From: Vulcanimicrobiota bacterium
GTDB taxonomy: Bacteria > Vulcanimicrobiota > Vulcanimicrobiia > Vulcanimicrobiales > Vulcanimicrobiaceae
NCBI GenBank assembly: GCA_027459645.1
Contig: DAIDHQ010000022.1
Coordinates: forward strand, 226,727-290,726
DNA length: 64,000 nt
Reading direction: 5' to 3'
How positions within the stretch are numbered: position 1 is the first letter of the stretch; every line of letters starts with the position of its first letter. The notes beneath the pieces are model-generated. The model ran no database searches, was not told the origin of the DNA, and was given only the letters and a program-made list of their open reading frames with translations. Made by a program: the position numbers and the translations under genes. Shown in pieces: positions 32,408 to 40,758 of this stretch.

Positions 32408-33727
32408 ATGGACGAGCAAGCGGCGAACCGTCACGAGTCCGAACAGCGGTACACGGAGCTGTTGTTGCGTGCCGGAGAGGTTCTCGCCCGCGCGCTCAGT
32501 TGGCAAGAGACCGTGGAAGCCGTCTGCGATGCGGTTGTCGATACGGTTGCCGATCTTTGCTTGTTCTACACGAAGGAAGAGGACGGCGGTCTGCGTCTCG
32601 CCGCGGCCGCTGCGTCGACCGCGGAAAAGCGTGAGACGCTCTGGGAAGCAGGCCAGTACGTACACGTCCCCACGCAGAAGAAGCCGCTCGTTTATCAGGT
32701 CTTCGAGACTGGCCGGTCGATGTGTTTTCCGCAGGTGGACGAGGAGACGATCGCCGTACTTGCGCTCAACCGCGCGCACGAGAGTTTCATGCGCCGTATG
32801 AAGTTTCGTTCGGTCGTCGTTGCGCCGGTCGTGACAAAGACGCGCGGACCCGTCGCCGCGTTGGTCGTCGTGCGTACCGGTGCTTCATCGCGTCCCTTCG
32901 ACGACCGCTCCCTGCGCTTCATCGAGGATGTGGCCTTACGCTGCGCGACGGCGATCGGCAAGGCGCTCTTGTTCGAGCAAACCCAGCGCATCGCGTCGAT
33001 GTTTCAACGTGCCGCGCTTCCGATGCGTTTGCCGGTGGTCGACGGCATTGCCTTTGACGCCTGTTACGAACCGTCGTCGGAAGAACTGCTGGTGGGCGGC
33101 GATTGGTACGACGCCTTCGCCTTGCTCGACGGGCGCATTGCCATTACCGTCGGCGATGTCTTGGGGCACGGTCTGGAAGCCGCGGTATGGATGAGCCGGC
33201 TGCGTAACGGTTTTCGCGCGGCGCTCTTCGGAGATCCTGACCCCGCGCGGGCGCTCGAGATCGTCGACACGATGCTGCGCGCCGATTCGGAGGCCGACTT
33301 TTTTACGACGGCGCTGGTCGCGCTCGTCGATCCCGTTCGGCAGACGCTCGTGTGCGCTTCTGCGGGGCATCCCGGGCCGCTATTGTGGATGGGCCGCGAC
33401 CGTATCATCGACCCTTTTATGGAGCGCGGCTTGCCGCTCGGTTTGCGAGATCTCGCGTCGCCGTCGCCGACGGCGCAGACGCTCGATTTACGGCTCGGCG
33501 CCTTTGCCGTCTTTTTTACCGACGGGCTGCTGGAGTGGAACCGGGATATCGAATCGGCGTGGACCGCCTTGCAAAACGCCTTGCTGCGACAGTCGGTGCG
33601 CGAAGCGGTTCATCCGGCGCAGGCAATTCGCGAAGCGGTCATCGGCGATCAGAGCCATCGCGACGACGTCGCTATTCTTACGGTACGGTTGGACAAGGAA
33701 TGGATCGAGAGTACGACGTCGTCGTAA
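32408..33727 (+). CDS. GAF domain - PP2C (SpoIIE/RsbU-type) serine phosphatase
   Basis: A 439-residue cytoplasmic regulator. Residues 15-190 form a GAF sensor ('TVEAVCDAVVDTVADLCLFY', 'YQVFETGRSMCFPQ', 'RSLRFIEDVALRCATAIGKA'). The phosphatase domain from about 205 has every metal motif: 'LVGGDWYDAF', 'ITVGDVLGHGLEAAVWMSRL', 'LVCASAGHPGPLLWM', 'FFTDGLLEW' and 'RDDVAILTVRL'. Such proteins dephosphorylate anti-anti-sigma factors in partner-switching stress responses; no partner is adjacent. The ATG follows the idi/GT scar by 42 bp. Confidence 0.92.
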   Translation: MDEQAANRHESEQRYTELLLRAGEVLARALSWQETVEAVCDAVVDTVADLCLFYTKEEDGGLRLAAAAASTAEKRETLWEAGQYVHVPTQKKPLVYQVFETGRSMCFPQVDEETIAVLALNRAHESFMRRMKFRSVVVAPVVTKTRGPVAALVVVRTGASSRPFDDRSLRFIEDVALRCATAIGKALLFEQTQRIASMFQRAALPMRLPVVDGIAFDACYEPSSEELLVGGDWYDAFALLDGRIAITVGDVLGHGLEAAVWMSRLRNGFRAALFGDPDPARALEIVDTMLRADSEADFFTTALVALVDPVRQTLVCASAGHPGPLLWMGRDRIIDPFMERGLPLGLRDLASPSPTAQTLDLRLGAFAVFFTDGLLEWNRDIESAWTALQNALLRQSVREAVHPAQAIREAVIGDQSHRDDVAILTVRLDKEWIESTTSS

Positions 33728-35049
33728 TTGGGAGCGGCGTTGCGGGCACCGATGCCGCGACGTCGCTGCAAAAGCATGGATTTCGCGTGGCGGTTGTGGA
33801 GGAAAGCGCCTTCGGCGGGACGTGCGCGCTGCGTGGATGCGATCCGAAGAAGATCTTGGTAGCCGCAGCCCGAGCGTACGTTCAGGCTCAGCGCTACCGG
33901 AAGATCGGCGTGTTCGACAGCGTTCCCGCGCTCGATTGGGGCGCGCTGATGCGCTTCAAGCGAAGCTTCACCGATCCGGTTCCGGCACAGCGCGTTCGGT
34001 CGTTTTCGGATCTGGGCATCGAGCCGATCCACGGCCGCGCGAAATTCGTCGATCGCACCACCGTCGCCGTCGGCGGCGATCGCATCCGTGCGAGCCGATT
34101 CGTCATTGCGGCCGGTGCAACGGCGCGCCACGTTGCGCGCGGCGACGAGCACCTGTTGACCAGCGAGTCATTCCTGGATCTCGAGAAGGTGCCGCGTTCT
34201 CTGCTCTTCGTCGGCGGCGGCTATATTGCGTTCGAACTCGCGCACGTCGCCGCGCGCGCGGGATCGGCGGTTACCATCCTCAACGACACGGAGCGCCCTT
34301 TGCGCGGATTCGACGGCGACGCTGTGGCCTATCTGGTACGCGCGACGCGCGATGCCAGCATTTCTTTCGAAACGAACGTCCGCGTGACGTCGGTGGAACG
34401 CGATGCGGACGGCGTTCGATTGCATGCACAGACGCCCCAGGGAGATCGGACGTTCACCGCCGACGATGGCGTGATCGCGGCAGGGCGCGTCGCGAATCTC
34501 GATCATCTCGATCTGGCCGCCGGCGGCATCGAGCGTACGAACAAAGGCGTGAAGGTCAACGCGCGCATGCAAAGCGTGAGCAATCCCAGCGTGTTTGCGG
34601 CCGGGGATTGCGCGGACGGCGGCGGTTTGCCGTTGACGCCGGTAGCGTGTTATGAAGGCGAGATCGTTGCGCGAACGATCATCAACGCTGCCGTGCAGCG
34701 CGCGCAGTTCCGCGGGCTCGCGAGCGTCGTGTACACGATTCCGCCGCTCGCGCAGGTGGGACTGACGCAGGAGGGCGCACGCGAGCAGGGTCTCGATTTC
34801 GACGTTCGTGAGGGCGACATGTCCGACTGGTACTCCATCAGCCACATTGCCGCCGAGACGGGCTACTACAAACTGCTCGTTTCAAAAGCCGACGGCCTCA
34901 TTCTCGGCGCAACGGTCTTCGGTCCCCACGCGGAAGAGCTCATCAACGTTCTCGCCCTCGCCGTCCACCAGCAGATCGACGCCAAGGCGGTGGGTAGCGT
35001 CCTGTACGCCTATCCGACGGCTGCGTCCGACCTGCAGTATTTCTTCTAG
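33700..35049 (+). CDS. FAD/NAD(P) disulfide oxidoreductase-like protein lacking the catalytic His-Glu pair
   Basis: A 449-residue member of the glutathione reductase/lipoamide dehydrogenase/mercuric reductase fold. FAD motif 'VVVIGSGVAGTDAATSLQKH', redox pair in 'FGGTCALRGCDPKKILVAA' (C-x4-C), NAD(P) motif 'LLFVGGGYIAFELAHVAARA', FAD-end motif 'NPSVFAAGDCADGGG'. The dimerisation domain ends 'SVLYAYPTAASDLQYFF'; true reductases have HPT-x-x-E here, so the general-base His and Glu are replaced by Tyr and Asp. It belongs to an uncharacterised subgroup, and its electron acceptor is unknown. Starts 28 bp inside the phosphatase gene after AAGGA. Confidence 0.88.
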   Translation: MDREYDVVVIGSGVAGTDAATSLQKHGFRVAVVEESAFGGTCALRGCDPKKILVAAARAYVQAQRYRKIGVFDSVPALDWGALMRFKRSFTDPVPAQRVRSFSDLGIEPIHGRAKFVDRTTVAVGGDRIRASRFVIAAGATARHVARGDEHLLTSESFLDLEKVPRSLLFVGGGYIAFELAHVAARAGSAVTILNDTERPLRGFDGDAVAYLVRATRDASISFETNVRVTSVERDADGVRLHAQTPQGDRTFTADDGVIAAGRVANLDHLDLAAGGIERTNKGVKVNARMQSVSNPSVFAAGDCADGGGLPLTPVACYEGEIVARTIINAAVQRAQFRGLASVVYTIPPLAQVGLTQEGAREQGLDFDVREGDMSDWYSISHIAAETGYYKLLVSKADGLILGATVFGPHAEELINVLALAVHQQIDAKAVGSVLYAYPTAASDLQYFF

Positions 35050-35096
35050 CGGCGCCGAGTGGGGGCTTCGGACCGCACGCATCGAACACGCGCCGA

Positions 35097-36239
35097 ATGA
35101 TCGGTTCGCCGCGACCTCTACCCGATTTTGCGCTCGAGGTATACCTGGAGCGGCGCGAGTTCGAAGCACGCTATGATCTCTGCGGATCCGATTGCGAGAG
35201 TTGGAGCATCGAGGAGATTTTGGCGTTCGGAAACGACGACGATCGCAAGCGTTGGAGCACGATGCGCCTCGGATACATTCCGGTGCAAGGTTCGCCCGAG
35301 CTACGCGATGCGATCGCGGGCAGCTACGAAGCGATCGCGCCCGACGACGTGCTGTGCTTCGCCGGCGCGCAAGAGGGCATCTTCTGTGCGATGCACGCCT
35401 TGCTCGAACCAGGTGACGACGCCGTCGTTCTCGTGCCGGGATATCAGTCGGCAGAGAGCCTCCCGGCGGCACTCGCAAACGTACGTGCGGTTTCGCTCGA
35501 GTATCGCGACGGCTGGCATCTCGATCTCGCGCGCGTCGAAGCGGCGCTCGGGCCGAAGACCAAACTGCTCGCCGTCAACTTCCCGAACAACCCGACGGGA
35601 TGTATCCCCGACCGGGCGACCTTCGATGCGTTGGTCGGCCTCTGCCGCGCGCGCGGCACCTATCTGTTGAGCGATGAAGTCTATCGCGGCATCGAACTCG
35701 ATCGCGCGAAGCAACTCCCGCAAGCGGCCGATCTTTACGAGCGAGCGCTCTCGCTCAACGTCGTGTCAAAAGCGTACGGACTGGCCGGTCTGCGGGTGGG
35801 GTGGATCGCAACCCGCGAGCGCGCGCTCATCGAGCGCATGACGAAGCTCAAGCATTATCTCTCGATCTGCAATGCGGCACCGAGCGAACTGCTCGCGACG
35901 ATCGCCATTCGCGCGCGTGCGGCGATCTTCGAACGAAACCGCGCCATCGTCGCATGCAATCTGCCGTTGCTCGACGACTTCTTCGCTCGGCACGCCGGGC
36001 GTTTTGAGTGGTATCATCCCGACGGCGGGTGCGTGGCGTTTCCGCGCTACACGGGCGCCGCGAGCGTCGACGCCTTTTGCGAAGATCTGCTCGAGCGTGC
36101 CGGCGTGCTGCTGCTTCCGGGTTCCACGTTCGAAAGTCCGCACGCCGCGGTGCCGCACGGGCGCTTTCGCATCGGGTTCGGCCGCGCCTCGATCGAACCG
36201 CACCTGAGGGCGTTCGATCGCTATTTGGAGAGCGCATGA
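35097..36239 (+). CDS. PLP-dependent aminotransferase class I/II
   Basis: A 380-residue fold-type I enzyme. PLP contacts: 'FAGAQEGIFCAMHALLEPGD', 'NFPNNPTGCIPDRATFD' (Asn), 'YLLSDEVYRGIELD' (Asp/Tyr), lysine in 'LNVVSKAYGLAGLRVGWIAT', and the carboxylate-binding Arg in 'GRFRIGFGRAS'. The early 'YDLCGSDCESWSIEEIL' resembles aminotransferases annotated near capreomycidine synthase, but the substrate cannot be inferred. Overlaps the next gene by ATGA. Confidence 0.88.
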   Translation: MIGSPRPLPDFALEVYLERREFEARYDLCGSDCESWSIEEILAFGNDDDRKRWSTMRLGYIPVQGSPELRDAIAGSYEAIAPDDVLCFAGAQEGIFCAMHALLEPGDDAVVLVPGYQSAESLPAALANVRAVSLEYRDGWHLDLARVEAALGPKTKLLAVNFPNNPTGCIPDRATFDALVGLCRARGTYLLSDEVYRGIELDRAKQLPQAADLYERALSLNVVSKAYGLAGLRVGWIATRERALIERMTKLKHYLSICNAAPSELLATIAIRARAAIFERNRAIVACNLPLLDDFFARHAGRFEWYHPDGGCVAFPRYTGAASVDAFCEDLLERAGVLLLPGSTFESPHAAVPHGRFRIGFGRASIEPHLRAFDRYLESA

Positions 36240-36850
36240 AGCGCAACGTACTCGACCGCGATCGGCTCGAGGCGTTCAGCGACGGCGTACTCGCCGTCAT
36301 TATCACCATCATGGTGTTGGAACTCAAAGTCCCCGTTGGGGGTCATCTGGCCGATTTGCATCCGATGATTCCGACGTTCCTCGCCTACGTGCTGAGTTTC
36401 ACATACGTCGCGATCTATTGGAACAATCATCACCATTTGCTTCGCGCCTCGGCGGGAATCAACGGAGCGGTGATGTGGGCGAACCTGCATCTGCTCTTCT
36501 GGCTTTCGCTCGTGCCGTTTGTGACGGCGTGGCTCGGCGAACATCGGACCGAAGCGGTACCGACGGCAGTGTACGGCGCCGTGCTGCTGCTGGCGGCGGC
36601 AGCCTACACCATCCTCACCTATACGCTCGTTGCAGCCAACGGCCCCGGATCGTTGATCGCGCGCCTGCTGCGCGTCGACGTCAAACAGCTCCTATCGCTG
36701 TTTTTGTATGCGTGCGGGATTGCCGCCGCGTTTATCGCGCCATGGCTATCGGACGTCTGCTACGTCGTCGTCGCGCTCATCTGGCTCGTTCCGGACCGTC
36801 GCATCGAACGCGCGCTGCTCGAAGAAGACGGCAGCGAAACCTCCGCCTAG
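36236..36850 (+). CDS. TMEM175 family potassium-channel-like protein
   Basis: A 204-residue protein with six membrane helices. The family hallmark is at the start: 'RLEAFSDGVLAVIITIMVLE' (R-x3-FSDG), followed by 'YWNNHHHLLRAS' and 'LFWLSLVPFVTAW'. Bacterial TMEM175 forms tetrameric K+-selective leak channels. Its TAG and that of the convergent gene overlap head-to-head in a single CTAG (36847-36850). Confidence 0.9.
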   Translation: MKRNVLDRDRLEAFSDGVLAVIITIMVLELKVPVGGHLADLHPMIPTFLAYVLSFTYVAIYWNNHHHLLRASAGINGAVMWANLHLLFWLSLVPFVTAWLGEHRTEAVPTAVYGAVLLLAAAAYTILTYTLVAANGPGSLIARLLRVDVKQLLSLFLYACGIAAAFIAPWLSDVCYVVVALIWLVPDRRIERALLEEDGSETSA

Positions 36851-37815
36851 ACATCACCCGACCGTGAAGTAAGATCTTGGTTGACGGCGATGGCGGCGCG
36901 GGCGCCGCTTGCTGCCGCAACGACGATCTGATGCAGATGCGCGACGGAGTCGCCGGCGGCGTATATGCCGGCAACGCTCGTTCGCGAATCCGCGTCTACG
37001 TCGATGTGACCGCGCTCGGTCACGCGGCACCCGGCGCGTTCGGCCAGGTCGGATGCTTGCGCCATCCTGACGCTCAGAAAGAGCGCTTCCCGTTCGACCG
37101 ATTCGCCGTCGTCGAATTCGATCGCTTGCAAAATGCCGGACCGCTCGCGCAAGCGCCGGATCGGTGATTCGATGATGCGGACGTTACGTTCGTTCATCCA
37201 CGTTCGCTCCTGCGTTGCGATCGGCGTATGCAGGTCGCTGCAGACGACGATATTCGTACTCCACTGATAGAGCTCTCGTGCCAGCTCTATTCCGCTTCGC
37301 GTATTGCCCCACACGGCAATCGGGCGGTCTCGCACTTCCCAGCCGTCGCAATAGGGACACACGAAGACGCTGGAACCCCAGCACGCCTCGAGGCCTTCTA
37401 TCTCCGGGAGGTGATCCCGCATGCCGGTCGCAAGCACGATGCGCCGTGCGCGCAGCGGTTCGCCGTCCGTCGTCGTTAGAATGAAGCCGTCGCTTGCATT
37501 TCCCGAAACGTCTTGCACCGCGGCCTCGCGAAGCGTCGCGCTTTCGTACGCCGACAATTGTTTGCGGCCATACGTCAGCAGATCGGCGGGCGCTTCACCG
37601 TCTCGCGTGAAGAGGCCGTGCGCCTCCCGGGCGCATGCGTTTCTCGGCGAGCCTGCGTCGAGCACGATCGTGCTCCGCCGCGCGCGCGCGAGTACGAGGG
37701 CGCACTGTAAACCAGCCGGGCCGCCGCCCACTATTGCAACGTCGTACGCGGTCACCTCGGGAGTGTACCCACGATAAAAACGGGTACGGGGTAATGGTGA
37801 CTCACTCATTTCCAT
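36847..37815 (-). CDS. Thioredoxin reductase-like flavoprotein
   Basis: A 322-residue protein of the TrxB fold. FAD motif 'YDVAIVGGGPAGLQCALVLA', then the redox-active C-x2-C in 'SSVFVCPYCDGWEVRDRPI', NAD(P)-region 'IAVWGNTRSGIELARELYQW' and the FAD-end motif 'VAGIYAAGDSVAHLHQIVVA'. Order and length fit low-molecular-weight thioredoxin reductases, but the NADPH motif GxGxxA reads GNTRSG, so the electron donor may differ (some relatives use ferredoxin or F420). ATG 37815 with GGAAATCA upstream is preferred over ATG 37809; the far longer frame is not coding. Confidence 0.85.
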   Translation of the reverse strand: MEMSESPLPRTRFYRGYTPEVTAYDVAIVGGGPAGLQCALVLARARRSTIVLDAGSPRNACAREAHGLFTRDGEAPADLLTYGRKQLSAYESATLREAAVQDVSGNASDGFILTTTDGEPLRARRIVLATGMRDHLPEIEGLEACWGSSVFVCPYCDGWEVRDRPIAVWGNTRSGIELARELYQWSTNIVVCSDLHTPIATQERTWMNERNVRIIESPIRRLRERSGILQAIEFDDGESVEREALFLSVRMAQASDLAERAGCRVTERGHIDVDADSRTSVAGIYAAGDSVAHLHQIVVAAASGARAAIAVNQDLTSRSGDV

Positions 37816-37841
37816 TGATTTCCGGGAGCGTTTAAAGAAGC

Positions 37842-38585
37842 ATGAACCACACCATTTTCGCGCGCAGCGCCGCTGCGGCAGCAATGATCGGAATGCTTTC
37901 CGTTTCCGCTCCGGCGTTTGCGCAATCAACGCAGGGCACGCAAACTGGCAGCAATCCACCGAACGCAACGCAGTCGACGACGACGAAGAATCCGAAGGCG
38001 TGCAAGAACGGCAAGCCGATCGAGCCGCCGCCGAGCGACTCGATGCAGACGACGAGCACCGGCAAGAGCATGGTCGTGTGCAAAGCGGATATGAAAAAAT
38101 ATCACGGTATGGTGAAGACGAACTTGTCGCATCAGGCGAATGCGAATAAGGGCGTGCCGACGACCGGTGCGAAAGCGCAAGGGGCGGCAGTACCCAACGG
38201 CATGGCGACCGGCTCGCAAAACGGCACGGCACCCAATCCCAGTGCCACGATGATGCCGGGGAATACGACGGGCACCACGACAACGACGGCGCCTATGGGC
38301 ACCACGACGGCGCCGGCCGGTACGACCTCGACCGTACCCGCCGTACCGGGAGCGCCCGGCACGTTGACGCCGCCGGTGACAAACGACACCACGGCACCGG
38401 CCGCGCCGGCAAACTCAAGCTCGACGACGACGGTTGCGCCCTCGACCGGCTATAACCGCGGAACGATGACCAACACGCTTCGCGATAACCCCAACGGCCC
38501 GAATTGGTTGGCGAAATTCAATCGTCCGGTCAAGGCGAGCCGCCATCACACGAACTCGATAGGTACGACGCAGCCTCCGCAATAG
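37842..38585 (+). CDS. Secreted Thr/Pro/Asn-rich low-complexity protein
   Basis: A 247-residue exported protein: signal peptide 'RSAAAAAMIGMLSVSAPAFA', cleaved before Gln. The mature protein is dominated by Thr, Pro, Ala, Asn and Gly, with Thr runs such as 'TTGTTTTTAPMGTTTAPAGT'. Two cysteines near residues 54 and 80 are the only ordered-looking feature. It may be a cell-surface or periplasmic spacer protein. No family recognised. Divergent from the flavoprotein with 26 bp between the starts. Confidence 0.6.
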   Translation: MNHTIFARSAAAAAMIGMLSVSAPAFAQSTQGTQTGSNPPNATQSTTTKNPKACKNGKPIEPPPSDSMQTTSTGKSMVVCKADMKKYHGMVKTNLSHQANANKGVPTTGAKAQGAAVPNGMATGSQNGTAPNPSATMMPGNTTGTTTTTAPMGTTTAPAGTTSTVPAVPGAPGTLTPPVTNDTTAPAAPANSSSTTTVAPSTGYNRGTMTNTLRDNPNGPNWLAKFNRPVKASRHHTNSIGTTQPPQ

Positions 38586-38607
38586 CGGCCCGCTGGACCG
38601 ATCGCGC

Positions 38608-38633
38608 GGCTCTCGGCTAGTGTGCCGAGAGCC
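38608..38633. terminator. Shared hairpin between convergent genes
   Basis: GGCTCTCGGC-TAGTGT-GCCGAGAGCC is a perfect 10-bp stem lying between the low-complexity gene and the glutathionyl reductase gene, partly inside the 3' end of the latter. It would act in either direction; there is no U-tract. Confidence 0.55.
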
Positions 38634-39537
38634 GTTCGCGTTGATGCGGCAGTTCGAGATATTGCAGCGGACCGATCGGAACGATGCCGGTCGGATTGAT
38701 GTCGTCGTGCGTCATGTAGTAGTGGCGTTTGATGTGATCGAAGTCCACCGTCTGTGCTATGCCCGGAATCTGATAGAGGTCGCGCAGATATCCGTACAGA
38801 TTCGGATAGTCGGCGATGCGCCGCAGGTTGCACTTGAAATGTCCCACGTACACCGGATCGAACCGGATCAGCGTGACGAAGAGCCGCCAATCGGTCTCGA
38901 CGGGCACGTCGCCGAAAAGATAGCGCCGCGTTGCAAGCCGTGAGTCGAGTTCGTCGAGCGTGGCAAACACGCGGTACGCGGCTTCTTCGTATGCGGCCTG
39001 CGACGTCGCAAAACCGGCGCGATAGACGCCATCGTTGACGGTTTCGTAGATGACGGCGTTGAGCGCATCGATCTCGGTTCGCAAGTCATATGGATAGAGA
39101 TCGGGTAACGGATCGCCGACGGCGTTGAATTCGGTTTCAAACATGCGCATGATGTCGTCGTCCGAGTTGCTGACGACGCGCTTGGTCTCGCGATCCCACA
39201 GCACGGGAACCGTCACGCGCCCGCGGTAGCGCGGATCGCTCGCGAGATAGAGTTCGCTCAGGAAATGAGAGCCGTAACGCCATCCGCGCTCGTCACGAAT
39301 CGGATCGACCACCGTCATTGGGATCGTTTCCTCTAGTCGCTTGAGCTTGCGCACGATGATGGTGCGGTGCGCCCACGGGCAGGCAAGTGAGACGTAAAGA
39401 TGGTAACGCCCGGCAACGGCCGGGAAACCGGAACGTCCGTCGGCGGTCACCCAGGTGCGGAAGCGATCTTCCTGACGCACGAACCGCCCGTCGTCGGATT
39501 GTTCGTCGGGGAATTGGGCCGTGCTACGCATATCCAT
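38617..39537 (-). CDS. Glutathionyl-hydroquinone reductase (Xi-class GST, YqjG/ECM4 family)
   Basis: A 306-residue enzyme. The catalytic Cys is in 'YVSLACPWAHRTIIVRKLK', followed by 'MTVVDPIRDERGWRYG' and the thioredoxin-fold cis-Pro region 'VTVPVLWDRETKRVVSNSDD'. The helical domain has 'RYLFGDVPVETDWRLFVTLI' and 'KRHYYMTHDDINPTGIVPIG', a tail diagnostic for the family. It reduces glutathionyl-hydroquinones to hydroquinones. Its Shine-Dalgarno lies in the quasi-palindrome CTCCTAAGGAG that also supplies the divergent cytochrome gene. Confidence 0.94.
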   Translation of the reverse strand: MDMRSTAQFPDEQSDDGRFVRQEDRFRTWVTADGRSGFPAVAGRYHLYVSLACPWAHRTIIVRKLKRLEETIPMTVVDPIRDERGWRYGSHFLSELYLASDPRYRGRVTVPVLWDRETKRVVSNSDDDIMRMFETEFNAVGDPLPDLYPYDLRTEIDALNAVIYETVNDGVYRAGFATSQAAYEEAAYRVFATLDELDSRLATRRYLFGDVPVETDWRLFVTLIRFDPVYVGHFKCNLRRIADYPNLYGYLRDLYQIPGIAQTVDFDHIKRHYYMTHDDINPTGIVPIGPLQYLELPHQRERLSAH

Positions 39538-39558
39538 ACCGCTCCTAAGGAGGGCTGC

Positions 39559-40116
39559 GTGCTCAAAGGTTTCGTGCTCGGCATCATCGTGCTTCTCGCC
39601 GTCGCGGCGATCGGCGGGTACGTCGGCGTCACGCAGGGTCTGCTGATCCCGGCCAACGCCGATGCTCGCCCCGGCAAGCTCGAAATCTGGGCGGCGCGCT
39701 CGTCGCTGCGGGCCACGCTACGGCGTGAGGCTCCGCGTCAAGAGAATCCCTTGCCTGCGACGGACCGCAACCTCACCGACGGGATCAAGCTCTACGGTGC
39801 GAACTGCGCGGTCTGCCACGGCGTCGCCAACGGCGTGCCGAGCACGATTGCGCACGGACTCTACCAGCATGCTCCGCAGCTCGCCAAAGACGGCGTCGAG
39901 GACGATCCGGCGGGCGTGACCTATTGGAAGATCGACCACGGTATCCGCCTTACCGGAATGCCGTCGTTCGGCGCGTCGCTCAGTACCGATCAGATGTGGG
40001 CCGTGACGCTCTTCCTCCAAAAGATGGACAAACTTCCGGCCGCGCCGGAGAAGGTCTGGAAAGCGCTGAAGAATCCGGCGCCTCCCACGGTTACGGGCAA
40101 AGATTCCACGAAATGA
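39559..40116 (+). CDS. Membrane-anchored class I cytochrome c
   Basis: A 185-residue protein with one N-terminal membrane anchor ('GFVLGIIVLLAVAAIGGYVG') and a periplasmic haem domain. Haem site C-x2-C-H in 'YGANCAVCHGVANG', probable Met ligand in 'HGIRLTGMPSFGASLSTD', and final helix 'MWAVTLFLQKMDKLP'. One haem only. GTG start at 39559 has an excellent Shine-Dalgarno (AAGGAGGG). Probably an electron carrier to an oxidase or reductase encoded elsewhere; co-directional with the hydroxylase-like gene 15 bp later. Confidence 0.92.
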   Translation: MLKGFVLGIIVLLAVAAIGGYVGVTQGLLIPANADARPGKLEIWAARSSLRATLRREAPRQENPLPATDRNLTDGIKLYGANCAVCHGVANGVPSTIAHGLYQHAPQLAKDGVEDDPAGVTYWKIDHGIRLTGMPSFGASLSTDQMWAVTLFLQKMDKLPAAPEKVWKALKNPAPPTVTGKDSTK

Positions 40117-40131
40117 TCCGGAGGGCGTCTC

Positions 40132-40758
40132 GTGATCGCGACGTTTTTGAAGCACGGCAGTAATACGGTTCTGGTTGTGGCGGTCGCGGTCTATATCGCG
40201 AGTGTCGTCGCCGGCGTGTTCCCGTTTTGGTGGCTGGGCGCGCTGATCGGCGCCGCCATATTCTTCACGTCGGAGTACTCGACGCACCGCTTTCTCTTCC
40301 ATGCCAAGCCGTCGAAGATCGCCTGGGTGCTCAAGTTGCAGCATCGCCTGCATTACGACCATCACATCGATCCGCCGAAGCTCGAGCTGCTCTTCCTGCC
40401 GCTCTGGTTCGTCATTCCGACGGCGGCGCTCTATTTTCTGGTCTATTTCGCGATCACGCGCAACGTTGCACTGACGCTATCGCTGGTCTTCGGCAGCATT
40501 TGCGCGCTGACGTTTTACGAGTGGGTGCACTACGTCGCACACGTTCCGTTCGCGCCGGTGACGCCGTTGGGCAAGTACATGAAGAAGTACCATCTGTGGC
40601 ACCACTTCAAGAACGAGCATTTCTGGTTCGGCGTCACCAACCCGGCGATGGACTACGTCGGTAACACGTATCGCTCGGTCGATGGCGTCGAACGCAGCAC
40701 GACGGTGCGCGAGATCTGGCGCAGCGCGGGCGCGGAAGCGGCGGGTCTGGACTCGTAG
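40132..40758 (+). CDS. Fatty-acid hydroxylase superfamily membrane protein
   Basis: A 208-residue integral membrane di-iron protein. Histidine clusters of the superfamily are in order: 'YSTHRFLFHAKP', 'QHRLHYDHHIDPP', 'FYEWVHYVAHVPF' and 'KKYHLWHHFKNEHFWFGV'. Four or five membrane segments lie between them. The superfamily includes sterol desaturases, carotenoid hydroxylases and lipid hydroxylases. The terminal part overlaps the convergent gene by 106 bp. GTG start after GGAGGG. Short spacing to the cytochrome c gene suggests the cytochrome could be its electron donor, which is inference. Confidence 0.88.
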   Translation: MIATFLKHGSNTVLVVAVAVYIASVVAGVFPFWWLGALIGAAIFFTSEYSTHRFLFHAKPSKIAWVLKLQHRLHYDHHIDPPKLELLFLPLWFVIPTAALYFLVYFAITRNVALTLSLVFGSICALTFYEWVHYVAHVPFAPVTPLGKYMKKYHLWHHFKNEHFWFGVTNPAMDYVGNTYRSVDGVERSTTVREIWRSAGAEAAGLDS

